Below are positions 38,713-50,906 of a stretch of 64,000 bases of DNA, piece after piece. Every line of letters begins with the position of its first letter. Positions within the stretch are counted from its first letter, which is position 1. The notes beneath the pieces were generated by a model. That model saw nothing but the letters and a program-made list of their open reading frames with translations, did not search any database and had not been told where the DNA came from. A program made the position numbers and the translations under genes. Source of the stretch: Diadema setosum (lineage: Eukaryota > Echinodermata > Echinoidea > Diadematoida > Diadematidae); assembly GCA_033980235.1 (NCBI GenBank), contig CM067065.1, positions 24,937,337 to 25,001,336 of the forward strand. Direction: 5' to 3'.

Positions 38713-41700
38713 ATGTGTAAATTGCCACCTAAAAGAAGAAACAAGTGTCATAAACTTTGTCAAAAAGAACCAGCCTCATCAGTACCTACACCTGTAATGT
38801 TAATAGGTGATGGAAAGGTAAATATGGGAAACCAACTTCAGAAACAAAGCAAGGTTACGAGCACGTCACTACACGTTGTGTGTGAAGAACGACGACTAGA
38901 ATTTGCACAATGTCTTGTTAAAAAAGGAGCAGACGTTAATGCAGCCGATGAGGAGGGTCTTACTCCCCTCAACCTTGCATCTAAGGAAGGACACCCAAGT
39001 GTTGTTTCTTACCTTTTAAACAATGGAGCTGATCTTAATGCACTAGACGGAGACGGTGACAATTCTTTGCTCATTGCGTGTAGAAATGGACATCTTCATG
39101 TTGCCAAAATCCTTCTTGGCAAGGGTGCAGATGTGAATGCAGTTAATAAAAATGGTGTGACTCCCCTCTTAGCTGCATCTATGAAAGGACGCGAAAGTAT
39201 CGTTGCTTTCCTTTTAAGCAAGGGGGCTAATCTTAATGCAATAGACAATGACGGTGACAATTCGTTGCTTGTTGCATGTGAAAATGGACATCTTGGAATT
39301 ACCAAAGCCCTCGTTGACGGGGGCGCAGACGTGAATACCACTTCGAAAGTTGGTGATACACCTTTACAAACAGCATGTAAGAATGGAGATGTAGAAATCG
39401 CACGCTATCTTCTTGAGCATAGAGCTGAGTTGAATGCGTCTGACATAATTCGTGCATGTGTGGAAGGACACCAACATGTTGTTTCCTACCTTTTAGACCA
39501 TGGAGCTGACGTAAATGCTGCTAATGAAAGATGTTTCAATCCCCTCATTGCCGCATCTGGGGAAGGACACGAAAGTATTGTTCATTACCTCTTAAAGCAT
39601 GGGGCTAATATCAATGCAGCAACCGTTGACGGTATCAGTTCGCTGCATGATGCATGTAGCAAAGGCCATCTTAGAGTTGTCAAAACCCTTGTTGAAATGG
39701 GAGCAGATATGAATAATGACAAGATGGGGGGATCTACACCGTTATATTGTGCAAGTATGAGAGGACATCTAGAGATTGTACACTATCTTCTTCAAAAAGG
39801 AGCTATCGTAAACGCTGTCAATGAAAACGGTTTTACTCCCCTCATCATTGCAGCCACTCAAGGACACCAAAGTGTTTGCTATCATCTTTTGGAACACGGA
39901 GCTGATGCTAAAGCTAACGCTAAGGGTTACGGTCTTCTCATTTGTGCATCTTTGGATGGACATCATCACCTTGTGTCTCAACTTTTAGGCCATGGAGCTG
40001 ACGCAAATGTTGCTTATGAAAGAGGTTTCAATCCCCTCATTCTCGCATCTAGGAAAGGACACGCAAGTGTTGTTCAATGCCTCTTAGATCACAAGGCTAA
40101 TATCGATGCAGTAACTGTTGACGGCATCACTTCTTTGCATGATGCATGCAAAAATGGACATCTTAGAGTTACCCAAATCCTTGTTGAGAGGGGAGCCGAC
40201 GTTAATACTGCTACTCGAATAGGCGAAACCCCTTTATGTAATGCAAGTTCCGGAGGACATCTAAAAGTTGCAGAGTATCTTATGGAACAAGGAGCTGACA
40301 TAAATGCTGCTGATAAAGAGGGTTTTAATCCCCTTATTCTTGCATCTATGAAAGGACACCAAAGTGTTGTTTCCGTCCTTTTAGACAATGGAGCTGATAT
40401 GAATGGCATAACTGTTAGCGGATACAGTCCTTTGCACAGTGCATGCCGAAATGGACATTACAAAGTTGCCAAAGTCCTTGTCGACAGGGGAGCAGACGTA
40501 CATACTCAAGAGAAATATGGATCTAAACCTTTACATTATGCAAGTTTCGGAGGGCATCTAGAAGTTGTACAGTATCTTGTTGAACAAGGAGCTGTCGTAA
40601 ATGCTGCCAACGGACATGGCATTTCTCCCCTCATCGTTGCATCTCTTAAAGGACACCATATAGTTTGTTGTCATCTTTTAGACCATGGAGCTGATGTGAA
40701 TGCATTAAACGTTGACGGTGACAGTGCATTGCATTACGCGTGTAGAAATGGACATCTGGAAGTCGTCAAAATTATTGTTGACAGGGAAGGGGACGTAAAT
40801 GCAGCGAACAAAGACGGTATCACACCGTTATATTATGCAAGCGCTGCAGGGCATTTAGAGGTTGTACAGTATCTTGTTAAACAGGATGCTATCGTTAATG
40901 CTGCAAATAAATGGGGTTGTAATTCCCTCATCGTTGCATCTGGGAATGGAAATGATACAGCTGTTTCCCACCTTCTAGACCATAGAGCTGACGTGAATGC
41001 AGTCACCATTGGTGGTAATAGTTCATTGCATTTTGCATGTGTAAGTGGACATTTCACAATTGTCAAAATCCTAGTCGAAAGAGGAGCAGATTCAAATACG
41101 GCCAACAAGGATGGTGTTACACCGTTACAAAAAGCACTTGAGAATGGGCATTTAGAAGTTGCACAATATATTGGAAAAATAGAAGCAGATGTAAAAGGAA
41201 TCAATGCCCTCTCCAATGCGTTAATAGAAGGACAACAAAATAATATTACAAACTTTCTACATCAAAGAGCTGATTCAATTGTAGATGATAATGGCATTAA
41301 AGGTTTATTACATTCTCAGTGCAAAAATGGACATCCTCCAGGCGCAAAAAATCTTGTCGACAAGACGGAATGCGTGAGCCCAGCCACGACAGATGGCAAA
41401 ACAGCTTCACAAATAACAAGTGAGAATGAACATTTAGAAATTTCACACCATCTTCTTGAAGAAGGAACTTGTGTAATGGCAACTAATGAAGGTGGTTTAA
41501 GTCAACCCATGCCTGCATTCATGAAAGGATACACAGACAAAGCTTCCCAACTTTTACACCATGAAGCTGATGTGAACTCAGTAACCATCGACGAGAAAAA
41601 CTTTGTACACACTGCGTGTCAAAATCATCGACACCTCACGGTTGCCGGAACGCTTACCGACAAGGGAGAAGACTGGGATATTAGGGAAAACGCTGAAGGT

Positions 41701-44700
41701 ACAGCTTCAAAAAGAGCATCTGAGAATGAAGTTGTTTCAACTCTTATTGATGAAACATCGGAAGTTAAGACCGTAGGTACGGGTGGTCTTTCAGCTATAC
41801 ACATTGCTATCCAGAAAGAATATTTTGAGTTCCTCAAAAGTATCATTGACAATGGCGCGGATGTAAATGCTACTTCAGAGGATGGTAGTACACCTTTGCA
41901 CATGGCAGCAACAGCAGAAAACCTTGATATTTTGTCCTTCTTAGTGGTTAAAGGTGCAGATTTGAATGCAACTAATGAAAGAGATCAAAGTCCTTTATAT
42001 GTCGCGATCCAAGGAGGAAACCTCCCAGTTGTCTCATTTTTAATGGAAGAATGTTTTAAAGTTGTCACATTGACTGACTCACCCCTTTGTATTGCTGCTG
42101 CAGAAGGCCACCTTAATATTGTAAAATATCTCATCAGCAAAGGTGCTGACGTAAATGACTTGACAAGAGATGGTCTTACAGCCCTTCATTTGGCAACTAA
42201 ACACCAACATCTTGAAGTTGTTGAATATTTGGTCTCCATGCAAGCCAGGGTAGATTCGAGAAGTGGGAAGGGTTTCACAGCTCGGCGTGTTGCGGGGAAC
42301 GAAGGACATGTCAATATCGATGACACCACCGGTGACACGGGACGTCATTTTGCTGATGAAATAGCAAAGGTAACGCTTGATTAGAATTCAGAATCGAATG
42401 GAATTAGCATTAGTGATGCCTCGACCATATATTTTATATATGTGACCCTGCACCTCAAAACAAACAAAAAGTCGCCAGACATGAATTTTAGTTAAGACCA
42501 TACACTGAAAGAGCAGACTTTAAGCTTTAAAATGATGTATAACTCAAATCAAATGGATTCTCCTAACCTATCTAAATATTGGAAAGAAAGCACAAACTCA
42601 GGAAAAGTGTGAACTGAGAAAAGAGGCTCTGAAGTACAGTGTCTATTCAAGCGCTTAATCTTTACCAAACCGTGCTGGCTGTGCGATGAATGGGACAAAA
42701 AACAAGACGTAAACCACCAGAGTAACAACAATGAAGGGATTATCAGATTAAACTGAAATTAAGCATGCCTCATTAACATATTCTGCCCATAATTAAGCCA
42801 ACTTTCAAAGCAGTAGCACTATCATTTCAAAGGTTATTAGAGTTGAAAGTGAAGAGTGTGGGCAAGGTTTTTCAGAAATGAAAAAGGGATTCTAAAGACA
42901 CACCTAATCACACTATTCTACCAAAAATGTTCGAGATAAACTGCTCAAAAAACACACTTTCCTGCCCATTTTATGATACCAAATTTTAGCATAATGTGAA
43001 AGAAGACCCGCTCTTTCATAAAATATGAAAAAGTCAGGTTTTATTTATTTATTAATATGTTTTATTTTCACAGGGTGGCTCCGTCAGTGGGTTAAACACT
43101 GTTGTTCTTGGAGGCCCTGCATGAACACATACATACATTCGGTTCGGCTAGGTTGACCCATTTCACTTATTTTCAGTCCTCACGCAAAATCAGTGTGTGC
43201 GACTTTATGTTCGTTTTGAGGTGCACGGTCACATATAGGTTTTTCAATTTCTGTTTTGAAGTTATATCTTTATGATTTTAAGGCTACGAAAGGCATAAAA
43301 GGACATAGGAGCAACATGCTATACTGATTTTAGTTATAGAAAAAGTCATGTATGTGTACCAGTGTTCATTAACACCAGTACCATTGTTTGAGCTTGAATA
43401 AACACATTGCTTAGCTTTTTTTTTTTTTTCAAAGGATGTTGACCTGATAAATAGCACTGATCGGACAGGCCTCACACCACTGCACCTTGCCACAATACAC
43501 GGCCACTCATCGGTGATACAGACACTAGTGGATCACGGTGCTGACCTGAACATTCCTGCTGGCAACGGTCGAACGTGTCTTCACACAGCTGTCAGACTCT
43601 GCGACAATGACCAAAGATGTGTTGAATGCTCACCCGCCCTTGCAAAAGTATAAGTTTGCATTTTGACAGCCAGAAAACGAAAATAAAAGTAGAGATGCAA
43701 TGTACACGAGGTAAAGAGGAATAACATGAAACAGAGTGATGCAATTCAAATTCATTTTATCACACCATGCACACACTTTCATAGAGTCAGACGTATACGA
43801 GAATATCTCACAGTTTCTAAAACCACCCCCCAAAAAACCTAAATAATCTGCTGCATTTGGAGTGACCTTAATGTTTGTAGCAATCTTTAGGGGACTTAAA
43901 ATACATGTCAAAGTTGAAATTATGATACATCTACTTTGCACAATTGCATTTAACTAATGCTCAGCAAAAATCAACTGCAGGTCCCGACAGATAACAAAGA
44001 CATAATTCATAATCAGACTCGAAACTTGAATGAATTAAACTTAATCTTGAAATTTGACGCCTTCATCTTTGTCAAATTTCGTGTGCTTACACAGAAAGCA
44101 TCATAAATGCAAATTTTCGTCTTTATTTTTCTACCATAAAATTCCTCGAATTCCCCTACAATATTGCCCATACTTTGATGACGTCACCAGCTGGAAAAGT
44201 TTTGTGCTTACCATACACTCATTCTGAAGGTCAGCTTGCACGCGCCTTGTTTCTTATACAATTTGTACAGTGAAGTTCGCTCTCAAACGATAGTGGAAGG
44301 CAGCGTTCTTAAACTTAGTTTCGAAGGGAAAGCCGACGACCAGGAGGAAAAAGACAATACTGAGTTATCATCCTCGAATTCAGAAAGTGATGACAGAGTT
44401 TGTTCGTTTGCCTTTTTGCGTTGTTGTTGTTTTTTTTTTTTTCATCCCACCACGGCTGGTGCAGTCGTTTGGGGGCAGGATACATGGCTTAATAAATAGT
44501 ACGTAAACTGTGATAATGATGATAATGAGCAGTTTGTGGAAAAGAAAAAAAAAGAACAAGACGTCTTAGGTCTAGACCCTGTCAACACTGTTTTTTGTGT
44601 CCACGATATCTATATTACTTTTATATTCTATTTTTTCATATTTTCACATCTGATGTATATCATACATCAGTGCGAATCTGTGGTGCCTCCCTAACGAGTT

Positions 44701-47397
44701 TAGATGGACCAGCTGTTTCCGGATATCGTTTTCGCAAATCTGAGTTTTTTGTTTGTTTGTTTGTTTGTTTTTTTTTTTTTTTGGGGGGGGGGATTATGTA
44801 TAGGTAATTTGGTTTCACATAATTGGATATATTAACATGGCTTCAATTGTTCATTTAAGGTCTTGCACGCTTTAGCCATTGTGAAAATTACTTCCCGTTT
44901 GTGACGTCACCAAATCGCATGGCAATATTATGCAACGTAGTACTGAGGGTTAATATCATTTTGTATTCATTTCTTAATGCAAGAATAGGCCTTGACACTA
45001 TTCTTGTTTACTTTATTCTTAGCTTCACTTCTAGACGTTTGTCCATTGCGGGATTCCTCAGTAAAATTCCAACTTAAGTTTGTTAACATGCGACCCTGCA
45101 TCATGACACCAACAAAAAGGCGTCATTCATAGTTTTTTAGTTATTAAAAAGGCAGATTTTGAAAGGACGGATATTCAAAACATTTGTAACTCTATTTTCT
45201 TATGGACTCTCCTACCTACCTAGATAGTGGTCAGAAGGCATACACTCTAGAAAAGTATATACTACGAAAAAAAAGTATCTGGGTCAGAAACACAACATAA
45301 CAAACTCTAAAGCACCAGATATGAAGGCATTATCATATTAAGGTGAAATGATCATGCTTAACTAACATATTCTATCCATGACTAACAATGACTCTCAAAG
45401 CAGGGACATATTTTTTTTTTTTTTTCATGAGATATTCAGGTGAAAGTGAAGAGTGCGGAAAGCGTTCTTGGGAAAGGAAAGGAGGCTTTTACGACAAACC
45501 TAAAAAAAAAAAAAAAAAAAAATGTTTGAGAAACACAACTCCTAGAAACATAATTCCCCATATATCTAATGATCCCAACGTTAGGATGTAAGAGAATAAT
45601 TGTATTTTCAAAAAAAAAAAAAAATGGAAACTTAACATTACGATAACAAAGAAAAAGAACATGTTTTCTTTCAAAAATATGTGGAAGTTATTATTGATTA
45701 GGTTGACCCATTCCAAATATTTTAAGTCAGACAGTGTGACTTTTTCTTTGTTTTGTGATGCACGGTCACAATTGATTAGTTGATGTGAAGTGTCTTCAAT
45801 AGGCAATGTGTTGGTGTTCAGTGATCATAGAGTTTTGACTGCCTATTTTCTACTGTTAATACACGAAATAAGAAGATACGTCTTGGGTCATATGCCACTG
45901 TGCTGCTGTGGAAAAAAAGGAAGAAAATCGAAACCTCTGCTAGTTCTCAGTGTAATTACCACGCACCATGACGAATTCACAGATGTTTTGGTACATTAAA
46001 ATCTTATTTTGTGTTTCTAATATGTAATATTGTGAGCTGTTGGAATGCATTGAGATTACGCATTCCCTGTTTTGGTGAAGTACGTCTACATCGCAGCCAG
46101 ATGACTTTTTGCCCTTGTGTTGAAAAACAGATCATTAAGGAGTCACCCATTGACAAGCTCTCACCTGAGAAAGCCCTCGTTCTCTATTTCCTTCGGCATG
46201 GGGCAGATGTCAACGCTACTGACAAGACAGGGAAAGTCCCTCTGCAGTGCGCGTTTGATGCAGACTTGCTTGACATGATTGCAAGGTGGGTTTTGCAAAA
46301 TTCAGTCATAAAGACATGTTAATAATGATGATGATATGATATGTTGAGGACATTACCATATCTTATTCAATCACTGAAGATTCCTTTATAAGAAGTAAAT
46401 GATAGTTTCATAAAATCATGGAAGGCATTTCTAGATGCATTTACCTCGAGGCCATTGCCTTCAGAAGAAGGTCTCGTTGATATTGTCATGGAATGTGTGT
46501 TTATATACGGTATGTCCTCCCCCCCCCCCAAAAAAAAATACAATTGATAACACCAAATATGATTAAACTGTCGAAATGCTACTTCAGCGTCTTAAGATAT
46601 AACATCATAGCTCTATTTTGCAGAAAACCCCATTCAACTTGGTTAAGCAGTCACAGAGAAATGTGGATTGTTGTTGTTGGGGGGGGGGGGTGGGGACATG
46701 CGGTATATCTATATTTATCATAATGCTGAATGTCAGGTCTACCTCTGACTCCTTAGGGATACCGGTTGCTGTAGTTTTAATAAAGCTGAAATTCTTTGTC
46801 GCAAATAATATAAAAAAGAAGACACGGCAAAGAGTCAATTGATACAACAGATGAAGCATATTGAGCAATGGTGCAAAGCAATGTTCTCAATGTTTGAGGC
46901 ATATTGTCTTTATGTTTTAAGGTTTCATTTTGATTACATTACCATACTATGTACATGAGATTAATCTATAAATAGAGTTCTCGATTTTTTTTTTCACTTG
47001 TTTCCGTAGTACTTCTCGTTGGTATCGATAATCTTCACCCGTCTTGACATTTCATGACTTGTAATCTGGATTTAATAATACATTTTACAGGTTTCATCAA
47101 GTGTCAGACTCAGAGCTAACCTGGATTTCATCAAAAATCCCACCAAAAAAGTACCATTCCTTTGTCAGCAAACTTGACATTGAATTCAACGAAGCTTCTC
47201 AGATTCTTCATCAGCATAATAATGGCTGCGAAACGGCCACTCGACAGTGTCTAAACGATTGGAAAGATTCCACTGGTGGGAACTTAAATGAACTTCTCAG
47301 GGCCCTACGCGACTCCAAGCTTGGAGGATTAACTGAAGAATTACAAGCAAATGTGATAAAGGATTCATCAAAACGTCACAGGCAGAAATTTAGGTAA
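38713..47397 (+). CDS. Ankyrin-repeat / Death-domain protein (4 exons)
   Basis: Exons 38713-42369, 43435-43647, 46131-46285 and 47091-47397 join in phases 0, 0 and 2 with good GT/AG sites, giving about 1443 residues. After a ~50-residue basic leader, exon 1 encodes about 36 ankyrin repeats (TPLHxA..GHxxVVxxLLxxGADVN), repeats 25-30 degenerate. Exon 2 continues with LTPLHLATIHGHSSVIQTLV; exon 3 with KLSPEKALVLYFLRHGADVN. Exon 4 encodes a Death domain (about 75 residues, from WISSKIPPKKYHSFVSKL to LNDWKDSTGG and LRDSKLGGLTEEL). The start is the first ATG after an in-frame stop (38692). Ankyrin-Death proteins are cytoplasmic scaffolds; Death domains recruit partners by homotypic contact, often in apoptosis or NF-kB signalling. 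The partner is unknown. An alternative donor overlaps the stop (tttag|gtaatc), so the C-terminus may extend. Confidence 0.88.
42441..43233. mobile_element. TGTGACC-end DNA element inside intron 1 of the ankyrin gene
   Basis: Terminal inverted repeats tgtgaccctgcacctcaaaa / ttttgaggtgcacggtcaca, flanked by TA. It fills about three quarters of the ~1.07-kb intron 42370-43434. A ~110-bp insertion interrupts it near 43035-43145. Other copies: 21011-21647 and 45089-45770. Confidence 0.8.
44271..44397 (+). other. Possible cryptic/alternative exon in intron 2
   Basis: Acceptor ttatacaatttgtacag opens a frame EVRSQTIVEGSVLKLSFEGK then ADDQEEKDNTELSSSNSESDD. It looks coding (acidic, Ser-rich) but needs phase 2, while exon 2 ends in phase 0, so direct joining gives an immediate stop. 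The donor (acaga|gtttgt) is weak. Confidence 0.25.
45089..45770. mobile_element. TGTGACC-end element, diverged copy in intron 2
   Basis: Same end motifs (tgcgaccctgcatcatgaca... / gatgcacggtcaca) and internal order as 42441-43233, but clearly older. Contains poly-A/T runs near 45410 and 45505. Confidence 0.65.
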
Positions 47398-47469
47398 TCA
47401 GTTGTGCATAACATGAACAATCTGCCGATGTTAACGTCCGGCAATTCTGCATGTTTGTGCTTTCTCTGG

Positions 47470-47800
47470 TGACGCGATACTTCCTCCGCTGTCATGACGC
47501 TCTGCCAGCAATTACTTCAACAATTGCGACAAATGCCCCGCTACAAATGTTTCATGACATTTCTCAGCCGACATTTGTTTCTCGGACATTTGTTCCTCCG
47601 ACAATCGCTCCACCATCATCTGCCGGAGGGGTCGCTGCGCTTGAATTTGCTTCGAAGATACAACATTATTTGCTCCGGACAGCATTGCTTAGCCGACAAG
47701 TAAATGCTCCAGGGACGTTTGCAGAGAAGATACATTTCGTCCGCCAGCAAGTGCTCCGCCGACACAGCTGTAGTTCGACTTCTCAATTGCCTTTGGCATA
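47470..47800 (+). repeat. Degenerate repeat with CCGACATTTGTT phrases
   Basis: Short phrases (attgcgacaaatgccc, ccgacatttgtt, gctccgccgaca) recur irregularly and are shared with 26350-26500. The 116-codon frame across it is repeat-derived and lies just past the stop of the ankyrin-Death gene, possibly in its 3' UTR. Confidence 0.5.
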
Positions 47801-50253
47801 AGTTTTCAATTACACTATGATATCTCTTGGCGACATTTGATATTATTCAGAAATTATTTTACACAGTTTCTTCGTTTAAACAATGCCTTGACAAAGATAA
47901 ACTTGGTACATTTCATGGCATGTCATGTAGGTTACCACAAAGCGGTTGAACTCTAAAGCTGCCTGCAGAGAAAGGTCATCTAAACTCAAGTTTGCATTCA
48001 ATATTGTGTACCTCTGTCCGGCAATCGTGTAGACGAGTTTAACATGATGGAAAAGAGTATAGCTTGAGTAAACACCGGTACTTTACATCTTTCACTCATG
48101 TAAAGCTTTCATTGGACAGGTCTGGTGTACACATACAGACACTCAGGCAACGTCTCGCTATATCATTATGTTGAATGATATGTCAATATATCAATAACGG
48201 TTCGACAATCATTGATAATGTGATTTGCTATTGTGTGCCCTCGAATAATTTAATGTGAAAGCTCAAAGTAAGAATATGTGCGGCTAGGACACGATATTCG
48301 TTAGAAATTAAAGATATGTTTATGTTTGTGTCAATGTGTCTTTGTATGGAAGTTAAATAAAGTGAAGTGCAGTGGCTCTAAAATAATATGTGTTTATGAG
48401 GGCAGCACACACGAAGTCATACAGATTTTGTTTTCTTTTTTTATGTTTTATTTGAAGTACCCTTCTTTAAAGGTTATCTCTCATTCTCCAGTGAAGACAA
48501 TGTTGTCAATCATACTTAAAACAGTGTATTTTATCACCTCAAAGTCCTGCAACATACATAGTCTTCTACGCAATTAGTGTCATATGTTGCGAGATAATCT
48601 AGAGATCACTGTTTTTATTATAAATCAGGTCACCGAATTCTTCTCGCAAACCGTTCAACTATTAACGCCCAATAATATTTCCATCATAAGTTAACTACTC
48701 TGATTTAACATTATGGTGAAGGGTGTCTTGTAAAATCAAATGTTAATTCTGCAGGCTGGGCGTGTACGTTCTACCTTGTCGAGGTTTTATCAATGATGTA
48801 ACGAGTTGAGGACGGTTTGATTTTTAATACAACACGCATTTTTCCCATAGACGCTTGCCGGAGTATACTCGGGACTCGTCCTCAACGGATTAAGGAAATG
48901 TCCAGTTCATTAACTATTTAATGTGTCCATGAGTTTTTGCTTTGAATAAGTTTAGAGATGGGACCGATGGTGGGAATTGTTTCGATATTCTTAATTCTCA
49001 GGGTGCTATATCTGCAAGCTTATGTGTTAGTAAATCAATCTTTTACAGTTTGAATATTTTAGACAGTAAACTGGAATACTTACTTTTTTAATTGACTATT
49101 AATCTGTCCGTTATGTTTATGTCCGGTACGATTACTCACCTTTGCCGGATACATACTTACATACATAGAAATACAAATAAAAATATACATAAAAGGTATC
49201 TTTTCTTTTAATAATGAAAACTGTGAGAACAAAATACTACTGCCTACTAGTATTGAATTGAATATGTCATAGACGTACTAATTGTACATGCTCCAATCAT
49301 TAAAACAGAGTGGAAGGCCTTTGACCCCTTACTGACTTCCAAACTGATTGGAGAAAGTAGTCTATAGGTTAGTGCTCTGTTATACTGGAAAAAGTGTTTA
49401 TATTATATAAAAGATATAGACAGTGCATACTCTTTACTCCCGGGGAGCATTCCAGCAAGTCGTCATTTACAGTTTATACAGGCATGCACCGAACGCATCT
49501 ATTAGTATTATGTATTTATAAAATTGCGCGCACGAGATGTGTAACTTTCATAAATTGTATTGCTTGCTTCATTTCATTTCATGTCATTGTATTTCATTTA
49601 CTTTAATATTACATGTGACGTCTTACCATTCTGTTTCCTCATTTTGGAAATCAAATAATAGAGTAGATTCTCATTACTTCAACAATAAATTGGACTGCAA
49701 GATATAAATCAAATTTTTGTGAGACAAAACACAGGTATGCATTCGGAAATCTGAATATGAGTGTTTGATGTATTGTTGTATATTCTACCTGGGTGTGTTT
49801 CCGCGATATCAATTCTCATAAGAAACTGATCATTCTTGCTATTGTGTAGCCGGTGTCTACTAAACACCCTTTATATTTGTTGTCATTCCGTTTAACACAA
49901 CGAGAAATCAAATTAGCACACAATAGTACTCTGTTCTTATCTTATAAATTGTAAAATATTTTGTCATTTTTTCCATTGTTTATGCTTTAAACCCTCATCG
50001 TGACCATTCCTTATATCTGCCTTAATTAACTGGGAGTTTTTTTTTTTTTTTTGCATAAAGACATTAATTTATTGTTAGCGATGTCATGCAACCACGATCC
50101 AACATTATCATGTTCCCTCTAAATTACAAGGAATGGTTATTTGGATTGATTCAAAGATCATTATAAAAATGTTTCATGTGTTTTCTTATAGGATACATTA
50201 TATATACATATACATACAATACGTATAAATACACAAACATGCACACACACACA

Positions 50254-50291
<38 letters not shown>
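47801..50291. other. Downstream DNA of the ankyrin gene, no exon found
   Basis: Contains the candidate polyadenylation signal at 48356 and an (AT)n array at about 50257-50291. Otherwise AT-rich with nothing supported. Confidence 0.45.
48356..48361 (+). terminator. Candidate polyadenylation signal AATAAA
   Basis: AATAAA about 960 bp after the ankyrin-Death stop, followed by GT-rich sequence (tatgtgtttatg). Plausible but not unique in AT-rich DNA. Confidence 0.3.
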
Positions 50292-50294
<3 letters not shown>

Positions 50295-50906
50295 GGTGGC
50301 CCAAAAGAACGGAACACCTAAGATCTTACATTTTACCTATATTATTGTTAATATGTCACTATTTTGCATACTATTGGAAAGGCCATTCCTTTTCCCATAT
50401 AATGACACCAAGTTCTTTAATTTTGATTAATCCGTTATGATTTTAGAACTATTTTTGTCAACCCTTGCAATTTTCAAAATGTGATCATTTTGCACTCTCT
50501 GAGATACCGAAACAGGGAGAATTCGGCTTGCCGTAGAACCACTTACGTACACAATGTGTAGAATGTGGTTGTCATTGTCCGTTACCATTGTGAATGAGAC
50601 GACCTGACGACAATAACACCGTCCGCCCCACATTCCGCACATTGTGAACGCTACTGGTTCTATGGCAAGCCGAATTCTCGCTGGTTTCGGTATATCTGAG
50701 AGTGCAAAATGATCACATTTTGAAAATTGCAAGGGTTGACAAAAATATTTCTAAAATCATAACGCATTAACCAAAATTTAAGAACTTGGTATCATTATAT
50801 GGGAAAAGGAATGGCCTTTCCAATAGTACGCAAAATAGTGACATATTAGCAACAATATTGCTGAAATTAAAGATCTTAGGTGTTCCGTTATTTTTGGGCC
50901 ACCCTG
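50292..50906. mobile_element. Mariner-like palindromic MITE
   Basis: About 615 bp, ends CAGGGTGGCCCAAAAGAACG / ..ttgggccaccctg, flanked by TA and set within a (TA)n tract. The arms are nearly complete inverted repeats around a ~100-bp centre near 50560-50640. CAGGGTGGCCCAAAA is the classic mariner-type terminus. No transposase. Confidence 0.85.

Noticed and set aside
39096..42348. Several minus-strand ORFs opposite the ankyrin exon
   Set aside because: Shadows caused by the regular codon pattern of the repeats.
38713..42384. Bacterial contamination as source of the ankyrin ORF
   Set aside because: A consensus intron donor ends the exon and three phase-matched exons follow in clearly eukaryotic DNA.
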